Source: Patescibacteria group bacterium (GTDB lineage Bacteria > Patescibacteriota > Gracilibacteria > UM-FILTER-43-11). From it: DNA of 12,699 nt. A program made the position numbers and the translations under genes. Below the pieces are notes generated by a model that saw only the letters and a program-made list of their open reading frames with translations, did not search any database and was not told the origin of the DNA. The stretch is taken from NCBI GenBank assembly GCA_029260985.1, contig JAJDCE010000010.1, positions 1 through 12,699 on the forward strand, in the 5' to 3' direction. Positions 6,009 to 11,604 of the stretch are shown here, piece by piece; the first letter of the stretch is position 1; each line of letters opens with the position of its first letter.

Positions 6009-6036
6009 ATTCTAGGGACTTTAGACAGAATGTCAA
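6009..6036 (-). promoter_or_regulatory. predicted strong promoter of rplJ-rplL
   Basis: Minus strand: a consensus TTGACA (6031-6036) and TAGAAT (6009-6014, five of six) with a 16-bp spacer. Transcription would start near 6002, exactly at the beginning of the L10 leader core. It is the best promoter match in the window, as expected for a stalk-protein operon. Confidence 0.75.
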
Positions 6037-6038
6037 AC

Positions 6039-6132
6039 AATTTATTTACTATTTATTATTTTCTATTTACTATTTTATTTGATTATGGGTTTACTAAATA
6101 GAGAATAGTGATTAGCAAATAGTAAATAAATT
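6039..6132. repeat. inverted repeat made of degenerate heptamers before rluD
   Basis: Perfect 16-bp arms AATTTATTTACTATTT (6039-6054) and its complement (6117-6132) enclose a 62-bp loop. The right arm ends one base before the rluD ATG. Both halves divide into 7-bp units: TTTACTA, TTTATTA, TTTTCTA, TTTACTA from 6045, and AATAGAG, AATAGTG, ATTAGCA, AATAGTA from 6097. A transcript starting upstream could fold over the rluD start region. It separates the divergent rplJ and rluD transcription units. Confidence 0.85.
6079..6106 (+). promoter_or_regulatory. possible promoter of rluD
   Basis: TTGATT (6079-6084, four of six) and GAGAAT (6101-6106, four of six) with a 16-bp spacer, lying in the loop of the inverted repeat. 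Transcription would start about 20 bases before the ATG. The region is so AT-rich that the match is weak evidence. Confidence 0.33.
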
Positions 6133-6133
6133 A

Positions 6134-7069
6134 ATGCGACATTATACCGTCACATCAGAGGAAGTTGGCCAGCGTCTCGATCAGTATATTTCGTCTGTTA
6201 AACCTGATCTGACCCGCTCGTTTGTGCAAAAATTGATTAAAAATGGTCATATTTTTGTGAATCACAAAAAAATTACAAAGACAGCCTTTAAAGTTTCAGA
6301 GGGGGATGAATTGATCGTGGATATTCCTTCGATTAAAGAAATTGGAATTCAGGCTGAAGATATCCCTCTGGATATTATTTACGAAGATGAGGATATTGTG
6401 GTGGTGAATAAGGCCCCAGGTATGGTGGTGCACCCTACCGATCATGGTGCCCATGTGTCTGGGACGCTTGTGAATGCTGTGATGCATCATTGCAAAGACA
6501 GCTTGAGCGGAATGGGAGGTGAAAAGCGTCCTGGAATCGTCCATCGACTCGATAAGGACACTTCCGGGCTGATCATTGTGGCTAAACACGATAAGGCTCA
6601 TCACTTTATCGCCAAACAGATTCAGGATCGAACCGTAACTAAGGTCTATCAGGCTCTTTTGCAGGGTCATTTAAGCCCCAGAGAAGGTAGTATCGAGGCT
6701 CCTTTAGAGAAAACACATGGAGAAAAGGATATGCGTGTATCAGGTCGAGAAAAGGCTAAATACGCCCTAACTCATTACAAGGTACTCAAGTACTTAGGTG
6801 ATTACAGCTTAGTGGAGGTACAGATTGTGACCGGTCGGACGCATCAGATTCGGGTGCATTTTGCGTCTATAGGTCATCCAGTTTGTGGAGATGAGATGTA
6901 TGGCGATAAAACTCTAAACTCAAAACTCAAAACCCAAGGACTAAATCGACAATTCCTTCATGCTTGGAAGCTGACGTTCAAGTTACCAAAAAACGGCGAG
7001 GAGATCACTCTCACTGCGCCGTTACCGGTTGATTTGAAAAAGGCGCTAAGGCAATTGTCTGAACTGTGA
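6134..7069 (+). CDS. rluD: RluD-family 23S rRNA pseudouridine synthase
   Basis: Isomerises uridine to pseudouridine in rRNA; RluD itself modifies helix 69 of 23S rRNA. The 311 residues are normal for the family. An N-terminal S4 RNA-binding domain (about 10-60, QRLDQYISSVKPDLTRSFVQ) precedes the catalytic domain. The signature GIVHRLDKDTSGLIIVAK holds the catalytic Asp at 140. Later come VTGRTHQIRVHFASIGHPVCGDEMYG and the C-terminal FLHAWKL. Between GDEMYG and FLHAW a variable loop (about residues 259-268) is encoded by a 4-unit heptamer array, an unusual site for a microsatellite. Paralogues RluC and RluB-type enzymes share these motifs, so the exact target uridine is not certain. The ATG has no Shine-Dalgarno sequence and follows an inverted-repeat arm. 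Confidence 0.9.
   Translation: MRHYTVTSEEVGQRLDQYISSVKPDLTRSFVQKLIKNGHIFVNHKKITKTAFKVSEGDELIVDIPSIKEIGIQAEDIPLDIIYEDEDIVVVNKAPGMVVHPTDHGAHVSGTLVNAVMHHCKDSLSGMGGEKRPGIVHRLDKDTSGLIIVAKHDKAHHFIAKQIQDRTVTKVYQALLQGHLSPREGSIEAPLEKTHGEKDMRVSGREKAKYALTHYKVLKYLGDYSLVEVQIVTGRTHQIRVHFASIGHPVCGDEMYGDKTLNSKLKTQGLNRQFLHAWKLTFKLPKNGEEITLTAPLPVDLKKALRQLSEL
6909..6936. repeat. heptamer array inside rluD coding sequence
   Basis: Four 7-bp units AAACTCT, AAACTCA, AAACTCA, AAACCCA. They encode a Lys/Leu/Thr/Gln-rich stretch in a surface loop of the pseudouridine synthase. Three heptamers make 21 bp, so a gain or loss of three units keeps frame while other changes would not. Confidence 0.85.
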
Positions 7070-7158
7070 TTTACCTGATTCAATGATGATCATGATTTTT
7101 TGCACAGCAAAAACATCCCTCATGTAAATTATTCAATCATAATAATCACAGTTCAGAC
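7057..7158. terminator. nested inverted repeat between the convergent genes rluD and rplU
   Basis: Perfect 15-bp arms GTCTGAACTGTGATT (7057-7071) and its complement (7144-7158) lie 72 bp apart. Within them is a second hairpin, TTTTTGC/GCAAAAA (7097-7103 and 7107-7113) with an ACA loop, extended by three pairs beyond a one-base bulge. The left arm includes the last codons and stop of rluD; the right arm begins 2 bp past the rplU stop. The structure can form in transcripts from either side, which fits a bidirectional terminator, but there is no classic U-run after the outer stem. Confidence 0.65.
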
Positions 7159-7160
7159 GG

Positions 7161-7472
7161 CTACTTAACCGCGGTTATTTCAACCTCGGTGTAAGATTGA
7201 CGATGGCCCTGGGTTCGCTCGAATCTTTTCTTCGGCTTTTTCTTAAAAACGCGGATTTTATCCCCTCTCCCGTGTGCTTTTACCGTCATTTCAACTGAAG
7301 CTCCGGATAGTGACGGGGTTCCGATTTCCGTTTTTGAGCCATCAGATTTGAGCAGTACCTTGTCTGCCTTAACTTTGTCTCCTTCCTTAGCGCCTTTTAA
7401 CTTATCAACCTGAAGGATGGCACCTTTTTCCACTTTATACTGTTTTCCAGCGATTTCAGCGATTGCGAACAT
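7161..7472 (-). CDS. rplU: 50S ribosomal protein L21
   Basis: L21 binds 23S rRNA in the large subunit. Its length of 103 residues is the standard one. The N-terminus MFAIAEIAGKQYKVEKG and the C-terminal Lys/Arg-rich KIRVFKKKPKKRFERTQGHRQSYTEVEI are diagnostic. The gene starts 11 bp after the csaB-like gene and is most likely co-transcribed with it, an unusual partner. rpmA (L27), which normally follows rplU, is absent here: the next gene is rluD on the opposite strand. No Shine-Dalgarno sequence is visible before the ATG. The unit ends in the nested inverted repeat that starts 2 bp past the stop. Confidence 0.97.
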   Translation of the reverse strand: MFAIAEIAGKQYKVEKGAILQVDKLKGAKEGDKVKADKVLLKSDGSKTEIGTPSLSGASVEMTVKAHGRGDKIRVFKKKPKKRFERTQGHRQSYTEVEITAVK

Positions 7473-7483
7473 AGCGATATTGG

Positions 7484-8602
7484 TTAATTTTGCTCAGAGA
7501 CTCTATCAGTTTCTTTAGTTTCGGTCAATGTTTTTATGAAGCCGTTAAAATACTCGATATTTTTTTCAGCAAGCTCTTTCAGATCTTCAAGTCGCCTCTT
7601 TTGGTATACTTTGACGTTATTGTAATCTACGCTAAGTCTCGACATTTTCTTTTCCAAATGTTCAGCGGTAAGCTCACTGATTGGTAGCATGTAGGGCTCT
7701 AGAATAGAGTGTTTGTAGAGGCTGTCGACTTTGTGACTATAGCTGATGGCCAAAGCCGGTGTTTTGGTCAGCATAGAGGCGATCAGAAAGTGATATCGCA
7801 TACCGATCGCAAATTCGGACTGCCTCATCGCCTCAAGCAATTCAGAAAAGTGTTTTGGCTGCAGAAGCTGTCCATCTACCTTTTTGAGTACAGGCTCAAT
7901 TACTTTTAAGTCGTGTTCTTTAATTCTCTGCATGCATACAAACGTGAATTTTGCACTCTTCTCCTCTTTCAGCTTCTGCAAATACTGAGTGAATGCAGAA
8001 ATGATCTTTGGATTGTATTTTAGCCAAGGCCTGAGGGAAATGATGTAACTATGCGGAACCCGACTGTGCTCTGAGTCTGCATGTTTGAATAAAAAGGCGG
8101 GATCTGAAGTAATTTCAACATTTTTTAGAGGGAGGCTTAAGCGATGAAGTTGATTTTGAGACGTGTGGTCTCGAACCGTAATCCCTGCCGCGTAATCGTA
8201 CAGCCCTCTTGTTAACCGTCGACCTATCCATGTTTTTAAGGGGCCGACCCCCGTTGCGTAGATAAACATTGGTTTTTTAAAGAGTTTTACCCAAAACACC
8301 TGCCATGCCCACAGAAAACAGGCCAGCAAGTACTCATCTTGCATCAATCCCCCACCACCAAAAATAATTACATCAACTGATCTTAAGGCCTTCATGGAGC
8401 GTTTAAAACCATGCCTAAATAGGGATCGGAACCCTAAAGGAAATAACGGCACGGCTTTTACGCCCAGCTCCTTGTGAGTTTTAGAGGGATTGGATGAAAA
8501 AACGGTGAATTCGTGACCCGTATGACTCTTTAGTATGGCACGGAGAATTGCTTCATCGCCCACATTAGTTGCCCCGTAATTTCCAATCAATCCAATTTTC
8601 AT
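7484..8602 (-). CDS. csaB: CsaB-like polysaccharide pyruvyl transferase
   Basis: Polysaccharide pyruvyl transferase family (GT-B-like fold). CsaB adds ketal pyruvate to secondary cell-wall polymers, and this group is what SLH-domain S-layer proteins bind. The 372 residues show the N-terminal GNYGATNVGDEAIL (7-20), FGGGGLMQDE (81-90), YATGVGPL (115-122), an ITVRD motif (141-145), the nucleotide-binding GMRYHFLIASM (267-277), and SYSHKVDSL (288-296). All are typical of the family. The gene has its own extended -10 promoter placed so close to the ATG (8610-8615 against 8602) that the mRNA should be leaderless or nearly so. It is followed 11 bp later by rplU. With the LCP protein at 2888-4324 it suggests a decorated envelope, perhaps with an S-layer. 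The family is sure; the exact acceptor is inference. Confidence 0.85.
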   Translation of the reverse strand: MKIGLIGNYGATNVGDEAILRAILKSHTGHEFTVFSSNPSKTHKELGVKAVPLFPLGFRSLFRHGFKRSMKALRSVDVIIFGGGGLMQDEYLLACFLWAWQVFWVKLFKKPMFIYATGVGPLKTWIGRRLTRGLYDYAAGITVRDHTSQNQLHRLSLPLKNVEITSDPAFLFKHADSEHSRVPHSYIISLRPWLKYNPKIISAFTQYLQKLKEEKSAKFTFVCMQRIKEHDLKVIEPVLKKVDGQLLQPKHFSELLEAMRQSEFAIGMRYHFLIASMLTKTPALAISYSHKVDSLYKHSILEPYMLPISELTAEHLEKKMSRLSVDYNNVKVYQKRRLEDLKELAEKNIEYFNGFIKTLTETKETDRVSEQN

Positions 8603-8609
8603 AGACCTT

Positions 8610-8618
8610 ATTATACCA
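8610..8618 (-). promoter_or_regulatory. extended -10 promoter of the csaB-like gene
   Basis: The minus strand reads TGGTATAAT, a perfect -10 box with the TGn extension. No -35 match is seen; the position falls in the rplS terminator stem. The box ends 8 bp before the ATG, so the transcript would begin at or just before the start codon. The same 14-base core TTTTGGTATAATAA recurs at 11594-11607. Confidence 0.65.
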
Positions 8619-8640
8619 AAACGCCTGCTGGGCAGGCGTT
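8618..8640 (-). terminator. intrinsic terminator of rplS
   Basis: A perfect 9-bp stem AACGCCTGC/GCAGGCGTT (8620-8628 and 8632-8640) with a 3-base loop is followed on the minus strand by U-rich TTTTGG. It lies 32 bp past the rplS stop. The U-run overlaps the TG of the csaB promoter, so terminator and promoter share bases. Confidence 0.85.
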
Positions 8641-8671
8641 AATAAGCTAAATATTGGTTTATTTTGATGCC

Positions 8672-9346
8672 CTATTCAGATGCCTTTTCCTTAGACTCCT
8701 CTCCTCCCTCCTCTTTTGGCTCTTCGGTAGGCTTTTCCTCTGCTTCTGCGGGTGCCTCTTCCTTTTGCTCCTCAGTTGGTTCATCGGCTGGCTGTGCATC
8801 ATCTGATTCGGTAGCTTCGGTAGTGGGCTCACTTCCTTCGGCAGGAGTGGTTTCTGGTGTTTCTACTGGAGCTTCGCTTTCTCCTTCGGCACTTTCCGGA
8901 TTTGCTGCCGCTTCTTCCTTCTTTCGTTTCTCATCTGCGCTAACTGCCTCTTGGATCATTGCTTCCATTTTAACTTCTTCTTCCGCTCTTTCTTTGTCGG
9001 TTACATGACGTTCCTGAAGACGGGCGGATTTACCGGAGCGTTCACGCATATAAAAAAGCTTCGCACGACGTACCTTAGCTTTCTTTTTCACTTCAATCTT
9101 AGTGATATTAGGAGAATGAATTGGAAAGGTCTTTTCCACACCAATTCCTTGGACAATCTTGCGGACTGTGATGGTTTTTTCTGAACCTTCACCGTGTCCA
9201 ACTTTGATCACCAATCCTTCAAAAGCCTGAACGCGCTCTTTGCCGCCTTCTTTAATTCTTTGGTGCACACGAATGGTGTAACCGGCTTTAATTTCCGGAA
9301 CTTTCTTTAACTGCGCTTTTTGTACGTCACGAATGAGAGGATGCAT
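8672..9346 (-). CDS. rplS: 50S ribosomal protein L19 with long acidic tail
   Basis: L19 lies at the subunit interface and helps form an intersubunit bridge. Residues 1-112 are a standard L19: IKAGYTIRVHQRIKEGGKERVQAFEGLVI, RKIVQGIGVEKTFPIHSPNI, then VRRAKLFYMRERSGKSARL. The family usually ends at 115-120; here 112 residues follow. The first part (113-146) is charged and probably helical, and the rest (147-224) is a low-complexity stretch of E, P, A, S and T. Tail DNA shares words with the rplJ tail, for example GGCTCACT.CCTTCGGC (8826-8842 and 4972-4988) and a 22-bp block near 8708 resembling 5161. A heptamer array directly precedes the start. I find no convincing promoter or Shine-Dalgarno sequence. 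A clear terminator follows. Confidence 0.95.
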   Translation of the reverse strand: MHPLIRDVQKAQLKKVPEIKAGYTIRVHQRIKEGGKERVQAFEGLVIKVGHGEGSEKTITVRKIVQGIGVEKTFPIHSPNITKIEVKKKAKVRRAKLFYMRERSGKSARLQERHVTDKERAEEEVKMEAMIQEAVSADEKRKKEEAAANPESAEGESEAPVETPETTPAEGSEPTTEATESDDAQPADEPTEEQKEEAPAEAEEKPTEEPKEEGGEESKEKASE

Positions 9347-9355
9347 TTCTAAATT

Positions 9356-9383
9356 AGGACTAAGGATTAAGGACTAAGGACTA
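9356..9383. repeat. heptamer array (AGGAYTA)4 before rplS
   Basis: Four units AGGACTA, AGGATTA, AGGACTA, AGGACTA end 9 bp upstream of the rplS start codon. This is the same unit and nearly the same distance as the array before rplJ (5861-5881). The last units extend into a small hairpin, CTAAGG/CCTTAG (9374-9391). Confidence 0.92.
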
Positions 9384-9444
9384 AGCCTTAGAAAAGTGCT
9401 TGTATAATTTAGGGAAGTTCTTCTATTAAATCAAGGTAAAAAAT

Positions 9445-9484
9445 CTATTTGGCTATTGCTCTATTTGGCTATTGCTCTATTTGG
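9445..9484. repeat. 16-bp tandem repeat between rplS and the regulator gene
   Basis: Two and a half perfect copies of CTATTTGGCTATTGCT (9445-9460, 9461-9476, 9477-9484). It begins 8 bp beyond the stop of the upstream gene (9492) on the minus strand and lies in the probable rplS promoter/leader region. Perfect identity implies a recent duplication. Confidence 0.93.
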
Positions 9485-9491
9485 TTTAAAA

Positions 9492-10064
9492 TTATCGTAT
9501 TTTTTCGAGCTCTTTTTTAAGCTTATTGATCGCCACAATAGTGGTTTCATCCGATAGAAGATCACGAATAAACTTATCCTTACATTCAAGCCGATAAAGG
9601 AAGTCCCTTTTGGTCATATTGGTGAATTTGAGATCTTTACCCATCTTTGAACTTTCTGTGAGTAGTTTTTGGAGTTCCTCGTTATCAATATCGCCAACTA
9701 ATAGGAGGTCTACAGCTGATTCCTTTCCGACGAAAACACCAGATAATAAAAGGAGCTCAACCTCACCCATTTTTGCGATTTTCCGAATAAGATCGCTGTC
9801 GTTATTCATTGCCTTCATCATAATATCCCGAAGCTCATTAAAAATGATGAAATCCTTATTGGTGAAAAAGTATTTTTTTCGATTCTTTACCCGGCTTCTT
9901 AAAAGTCCGATCTTCTTTAAATTATCCAATTCACGTCTAATTGAGTTGATCTGTTCATCCAGCTTGCGGGTAAGCTCGCGTATAAAATATTCCTCATCTG
10001 GATTTAACATGAATGTGGTGAGGAGTTTGATACGGGCTTTAGAGCTAAATAATGCTTTAAGCAT
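9492..10064 (-). CDS. winged-helix regulator with nucleotidyltransferase-like C-terminal domain
   Basis: A 190-residue protein of a family I recognise from uncultivated bacteria and archaea: an N-terminal winged helix (about 1-70) joined to a small nucleotidyltransferase-like domain (about 98-190). The HTH part reads FSSKARIKLLTTFMLNPDEEYFIRELTRKLDEQINSIRRELDNLKKIGLL and is followed by a wing with KKYFFTNK. In the second domain the usual catalytic GS-x10-DxD pattern is degenerate: LLLLSGVFVGKESAVDLLLVGD has one of the expected Asp residues and lacks the GS motif. The later KRDFLYRLECKDKFIRDLL is typical of the family. It is probably a DNA-binding sensor without enzyme activity. A promoter (10162-10190) lies about 100 bp upstream, with three GGACA-type words around it. 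Targets are unknown; autoregulation is a guess. Confidence 0.75.
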   Translation of the reverse strand: MLKALFSSKARIKLLTTFMLNPDEEYFIRELTRKLDEQINSIRRELDNLKKIGLLRSRVKNRKKYFFTNKDFIIFNELRDIMMKAMNNDSDLIRKIAKMGEVELLLLSGVFVGKESAVDLLLVGDIDNEELQKLLTESSKMGKDLKFTNMTKRDFLYRLECKDKFIRDLLSDETTIVAINKLKKELEKIR

Positions 10065-10161
10065 AGAGAAGATGAAAATAAAAAATAAAGGACAAGTACT
10101 TTTTTGGTTCTTTGTCTCTTTTTGTTTATTTTTCTGAAACTAAATCTTTTTGGACACATAA

Positions 10162-10190
10162 TTTATACATAGCCCAACTTTTATTTGCAA
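10162..10190 (-). promoter_or_regulatory. predicted promoter of the winged-helix regulator gene
   Basis: Minus strand: TTGCAA (10185-10190, four of six) and TATAAA (10162-10167, five of six) with a 17-bp spacer. The leader would be about 90 bases. The word GGACA occurs at 10090-10094 and 10152-10156, and its complement at 10209-10213, so an operator role is conceivable. The stretch 10065-10325 holds nothing else that I can identify apart from this promoter and the terminator at 10221-10245. Confidence 0.5.
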
Positions 10191-10220
10191 GAATTTTTTT
10201 AGACAAAATGTCCACCATTC

Positions 10221-10245
10221 AAAAAAAATAGCTATATTAAGCCAT
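10221..10245 (-). terminator. intrinsic terminator of the 10326-10571 gene
   Basis: On the minus strand AUGGCU pairs with AGCUAU (10240-10245 and 10228-10233, one G-U pair) around a 6-base loop, followed by a run of eight U (10221-10228). The stem is AT-rich but the U-run is the longest in the window. It lies 80 bp past the stop. Confidence 0.6.
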
Positions 10246-10325
10246 TAAATATCGTTGACAGAAAAGCCCTATATGCTGAAAATAGAACTTAAAATTTAGT
10301 CATGGGTATATTTTTTATCCGCCTC

Positions 10326-10571
10326 TTACGCAGCTGCTTCTCCTCCTTCTTCATCGTCCATATCATCCTTCTTGCCCATTTCCTTCCAAAACAAAATCAA
10401 CATCCCGCCCAATACAATCCCAAGGCCTGTGGCCTGCATCAAAAGCAAGGCTGGATTGGTGGTTGTTTTCACTAAAACCCATGTACACCCCACTGCGCCA
10501 AATTGAGGCAGTACTAAAACCAGGATGAGAAGGAATACGATGACGGATCCGATGAGATATAACTTTTTCAT
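10326..10571 (-). CDS. small membrane protein with two predicted helices, 81 aa
   Basis: Not assigned to a function. The N-terminal helix (about 5-24, LIGSVIVFLLILVLVLPQFG) could be a signal anchor. It is followed by a short loop with VGCTWVLVKTTTNPALLLMQ, a second hydrophobic segment (about 45-63, ATGLGIVLGGMLILFW), and an acidic tail KKDDMDDEEGGEAAA. The charge pattern (KK at the start, KEMGKK after the second helix) predicts both ends in the cytoplasm. One cysteine lies in the loop. It is the last of a run of four unrecognised small genes and has a terminator downstream. The ATG follows an A-rich stretch without a Shine-Dalgarno sequence. Confidence 0.7.
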   Translation of the reverse strand: MKKLYLIGSVIVFLLILVLVLPQFGAVGCTWVLVKTTTNPALLLMQATGLGIVLGGMLILFWKEMGKKDDMDDEEGGEAAA

Positions 10572-10603
10572 GATTCTTTTTTATTTCGATTTCAGTTACA
10601 GCT

Positions 10604-10621
10604 TAGCATAGCGTTATGCTA
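10604..10621. repeat. small palindrome before the 81-aa membrane protein gene
   Basis: A perfect 7-bp stem TAGCATA/TATGCTA with a 4-base loop GCGT, between the stop of the 192-aa gene (10637) and the start of the 81-aa gene (10571). No U-run follows, so it could be an operator, an mRNA processing site or a weak terminator. Confidence 0.5.
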
Positions 10622-10636
10622 TGAATCAATGCGACT

Positions 10637-11215
10637 CTATCTTCCTGTTTCTCTTCTGATTTGAGCTAAGTGCTCTTTATACTTTCCACCTTTAAGTCCT
10701 TTTTTTACAACAATGTCATGAACCGTCTTTCCTTTTACAATCTTTCTGGCCTGGTCTGCCCATGCTAATATTTGTTTACTAGTGTTTCCTTTAGTCAAAC
10801 TACTATTCAATTCTCTAAATGCGATCCTAAGCTCAAGTGTATAATCTTTCCTAAGCTCTTTGTGATCCTGAATCTTTTCAGATCCAGCTGAACTTGATTT
10901 TAGTAAATCAGCTAATCTATCTTCGTAAGAAGATTTAGCCGTACTTATACTGTTATCAAACTTCTCTATTGCGGGGGAAATTGTTTGCGAGAGCTTATCC
11001 ATTACATGCTTTATCTGGTGAGGTTTTAGTTTTGAAGTGAATACTTTATACCAAGCTGGCTTGGCTGCCTTCTTAACATTCTTTTTAATATTATTTATAG
11101 TCTCTTGAACCTCTGTATGCACCTTCTTTAAATCCTTGAACTGGTTTTTAAAGGTTCTTAGCTTACTTTCAATCCCCTGTATATTTTGCGGTGCGCTTTT
11201 TGGTTGTTCAGTCAT
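10637..11215 (-). CDS. basic helical hypothetical protein, 192 aa
   Basis: Not recognised. A 192-residue protein that looks almost entirely helical and strongly basic: by my count 41 Lys plus Arg against 21 Asp plus Glu. Residues 13-52 look like an amphipathic or coiled-coil helix (IESKLRTFKNQFKDLKKVHTE). A KPAWYKVFTSKLKPHQ segment follows, then more helices, ending in KKGLKGGKYKEHLAQIRRETGR, a highly basic tail suited to nucleic acid or ribosome binding. It has no membrane segment. It starts 21 bp after the stop of the acidic 111-aa gene, so the two are an operon with opposite charges (about +20 and -14), which suggests a complex. No Shine-Dalgarno sequence is visible. Confidence 0.7.
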   Translation of the reverse strand: MTEQPKSAPQNIQGIESKLRTFKNQFKDLKKVHTEVQETINNIKKNVKKAAKPAWYKVFTSKLKPHQIKHVMDKLSQTISPAIEKFDNSISTAKSSYEDRLADLLKSSSAGSEKIQDHKELRKDYTLELRIAFRELNSSLTKGNTSKQILAWADQARKIVKGKTVHDIVVKKGLKGGKYKEHLAQIRRETGR

Positions 11216-11236
11216 GATTTTTAATTTATTAATTTG

Positions 11237-11572
11237 TTAATTTAAATCTTTAAGGATTGCCTCAGCATCCTCCATGTCATCTATCTGCTCAGTGGCTTCC
11301 ATCTCCTTTGTTACTTCTTTGTATGCCGTTACGTAATCTTGCTTTATCTCAGTCAGCTGCTTAGAAGCTTCGTCTAAGGCTGCCATGCGCTGATCATTAA
11401 ATTCCTGTGTCATCTTTCTTAAATGTTCAGCATTTTGCAATTGAACTAGAATATCTTCCATTAATTCTTTCGGCATGCTGTCGATATTTTTCTTAACCTG
11501 CTCGTACACTTCAGGGTTTAAATGTTCTTTCTGTTTTTCTACAGTGGTTAAAAGTTCTTCGGCTAGCGTCAT
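11237..11572 (-). CDS. acidic helical hypothetical protein, 111 aa
   Basis: Not recognised. A 111-residue soluble protein, probably all helix and very acidic (27 Asp plus Glu against 13 Lys plus Arg by my count). It reads as two or three long amphipathic helices: LAEELLTTVEKQKEHLNPEVYEQVKK, then MEDILVQLQNAEHLRKMTQEF, then a long QLTEIKQDYVTAYKEVTKEME helix and an acidic end DDMEDAEAILKDLN. No cysteine and no membrane segment. It is the first gene after an extended -10 promoter and is followed 21 bp later by the basic 192-aa gene. No Shine-Dalgarno sequence precedes the ATG. Partnership with the basic protein is inference from order and charge. Confidence 0.7.
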   Translation of the reverse strand: MTLAEELLTTVEKQKEHLNPEVYEQVKKNIDSMPKELMEDILVQLQNAEHLRKMTQEFNDQRMAALDEASKQLTEIKQDYVTAYKEVTKEMEATEQIDDMEDAEAILKDLN

Positions 11573-11595
11573 GTTTTTGACTTATTTATCTTATT

Positions 11596-11604
11596 ATTAT
11601 ACCA
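11596..11604 (-). promoter_or_regulatory. extended -10 promoter of the 11237-11572 gene
   Basis: The minus strand reads TGGTATAAT directly after the U-run of the upstream terminator. The 14-base core TTTTGGTATAATAA is identical to that before the csaB-like gene (8608-8621). Transcription should begin near 11589, giving a leader of about 17 bases rich in A and T. Confidence 0.65.

Noticed and set aside
9403..9408. Plus-strand perfect TATAAT upstream of rplS
   Set aside because: There is no fitting -35 and no plus-strand gene downstream; likely chance in AT-rich sequence.
9610..10137. Long plus-strand open frame opposite the winged-helix regulator
   Set aside because: It lies wholly antisense to a recognisable protein and its Ser/Leu/Phe-rich translation has no domain features.
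10255..10283. Plus-strand promoter-like TTGACA with GAAAAT at 17 bp
   Set aside because: No plus-strand gene follows, and the -10 matches only four of six positions in AT-rich DNA.
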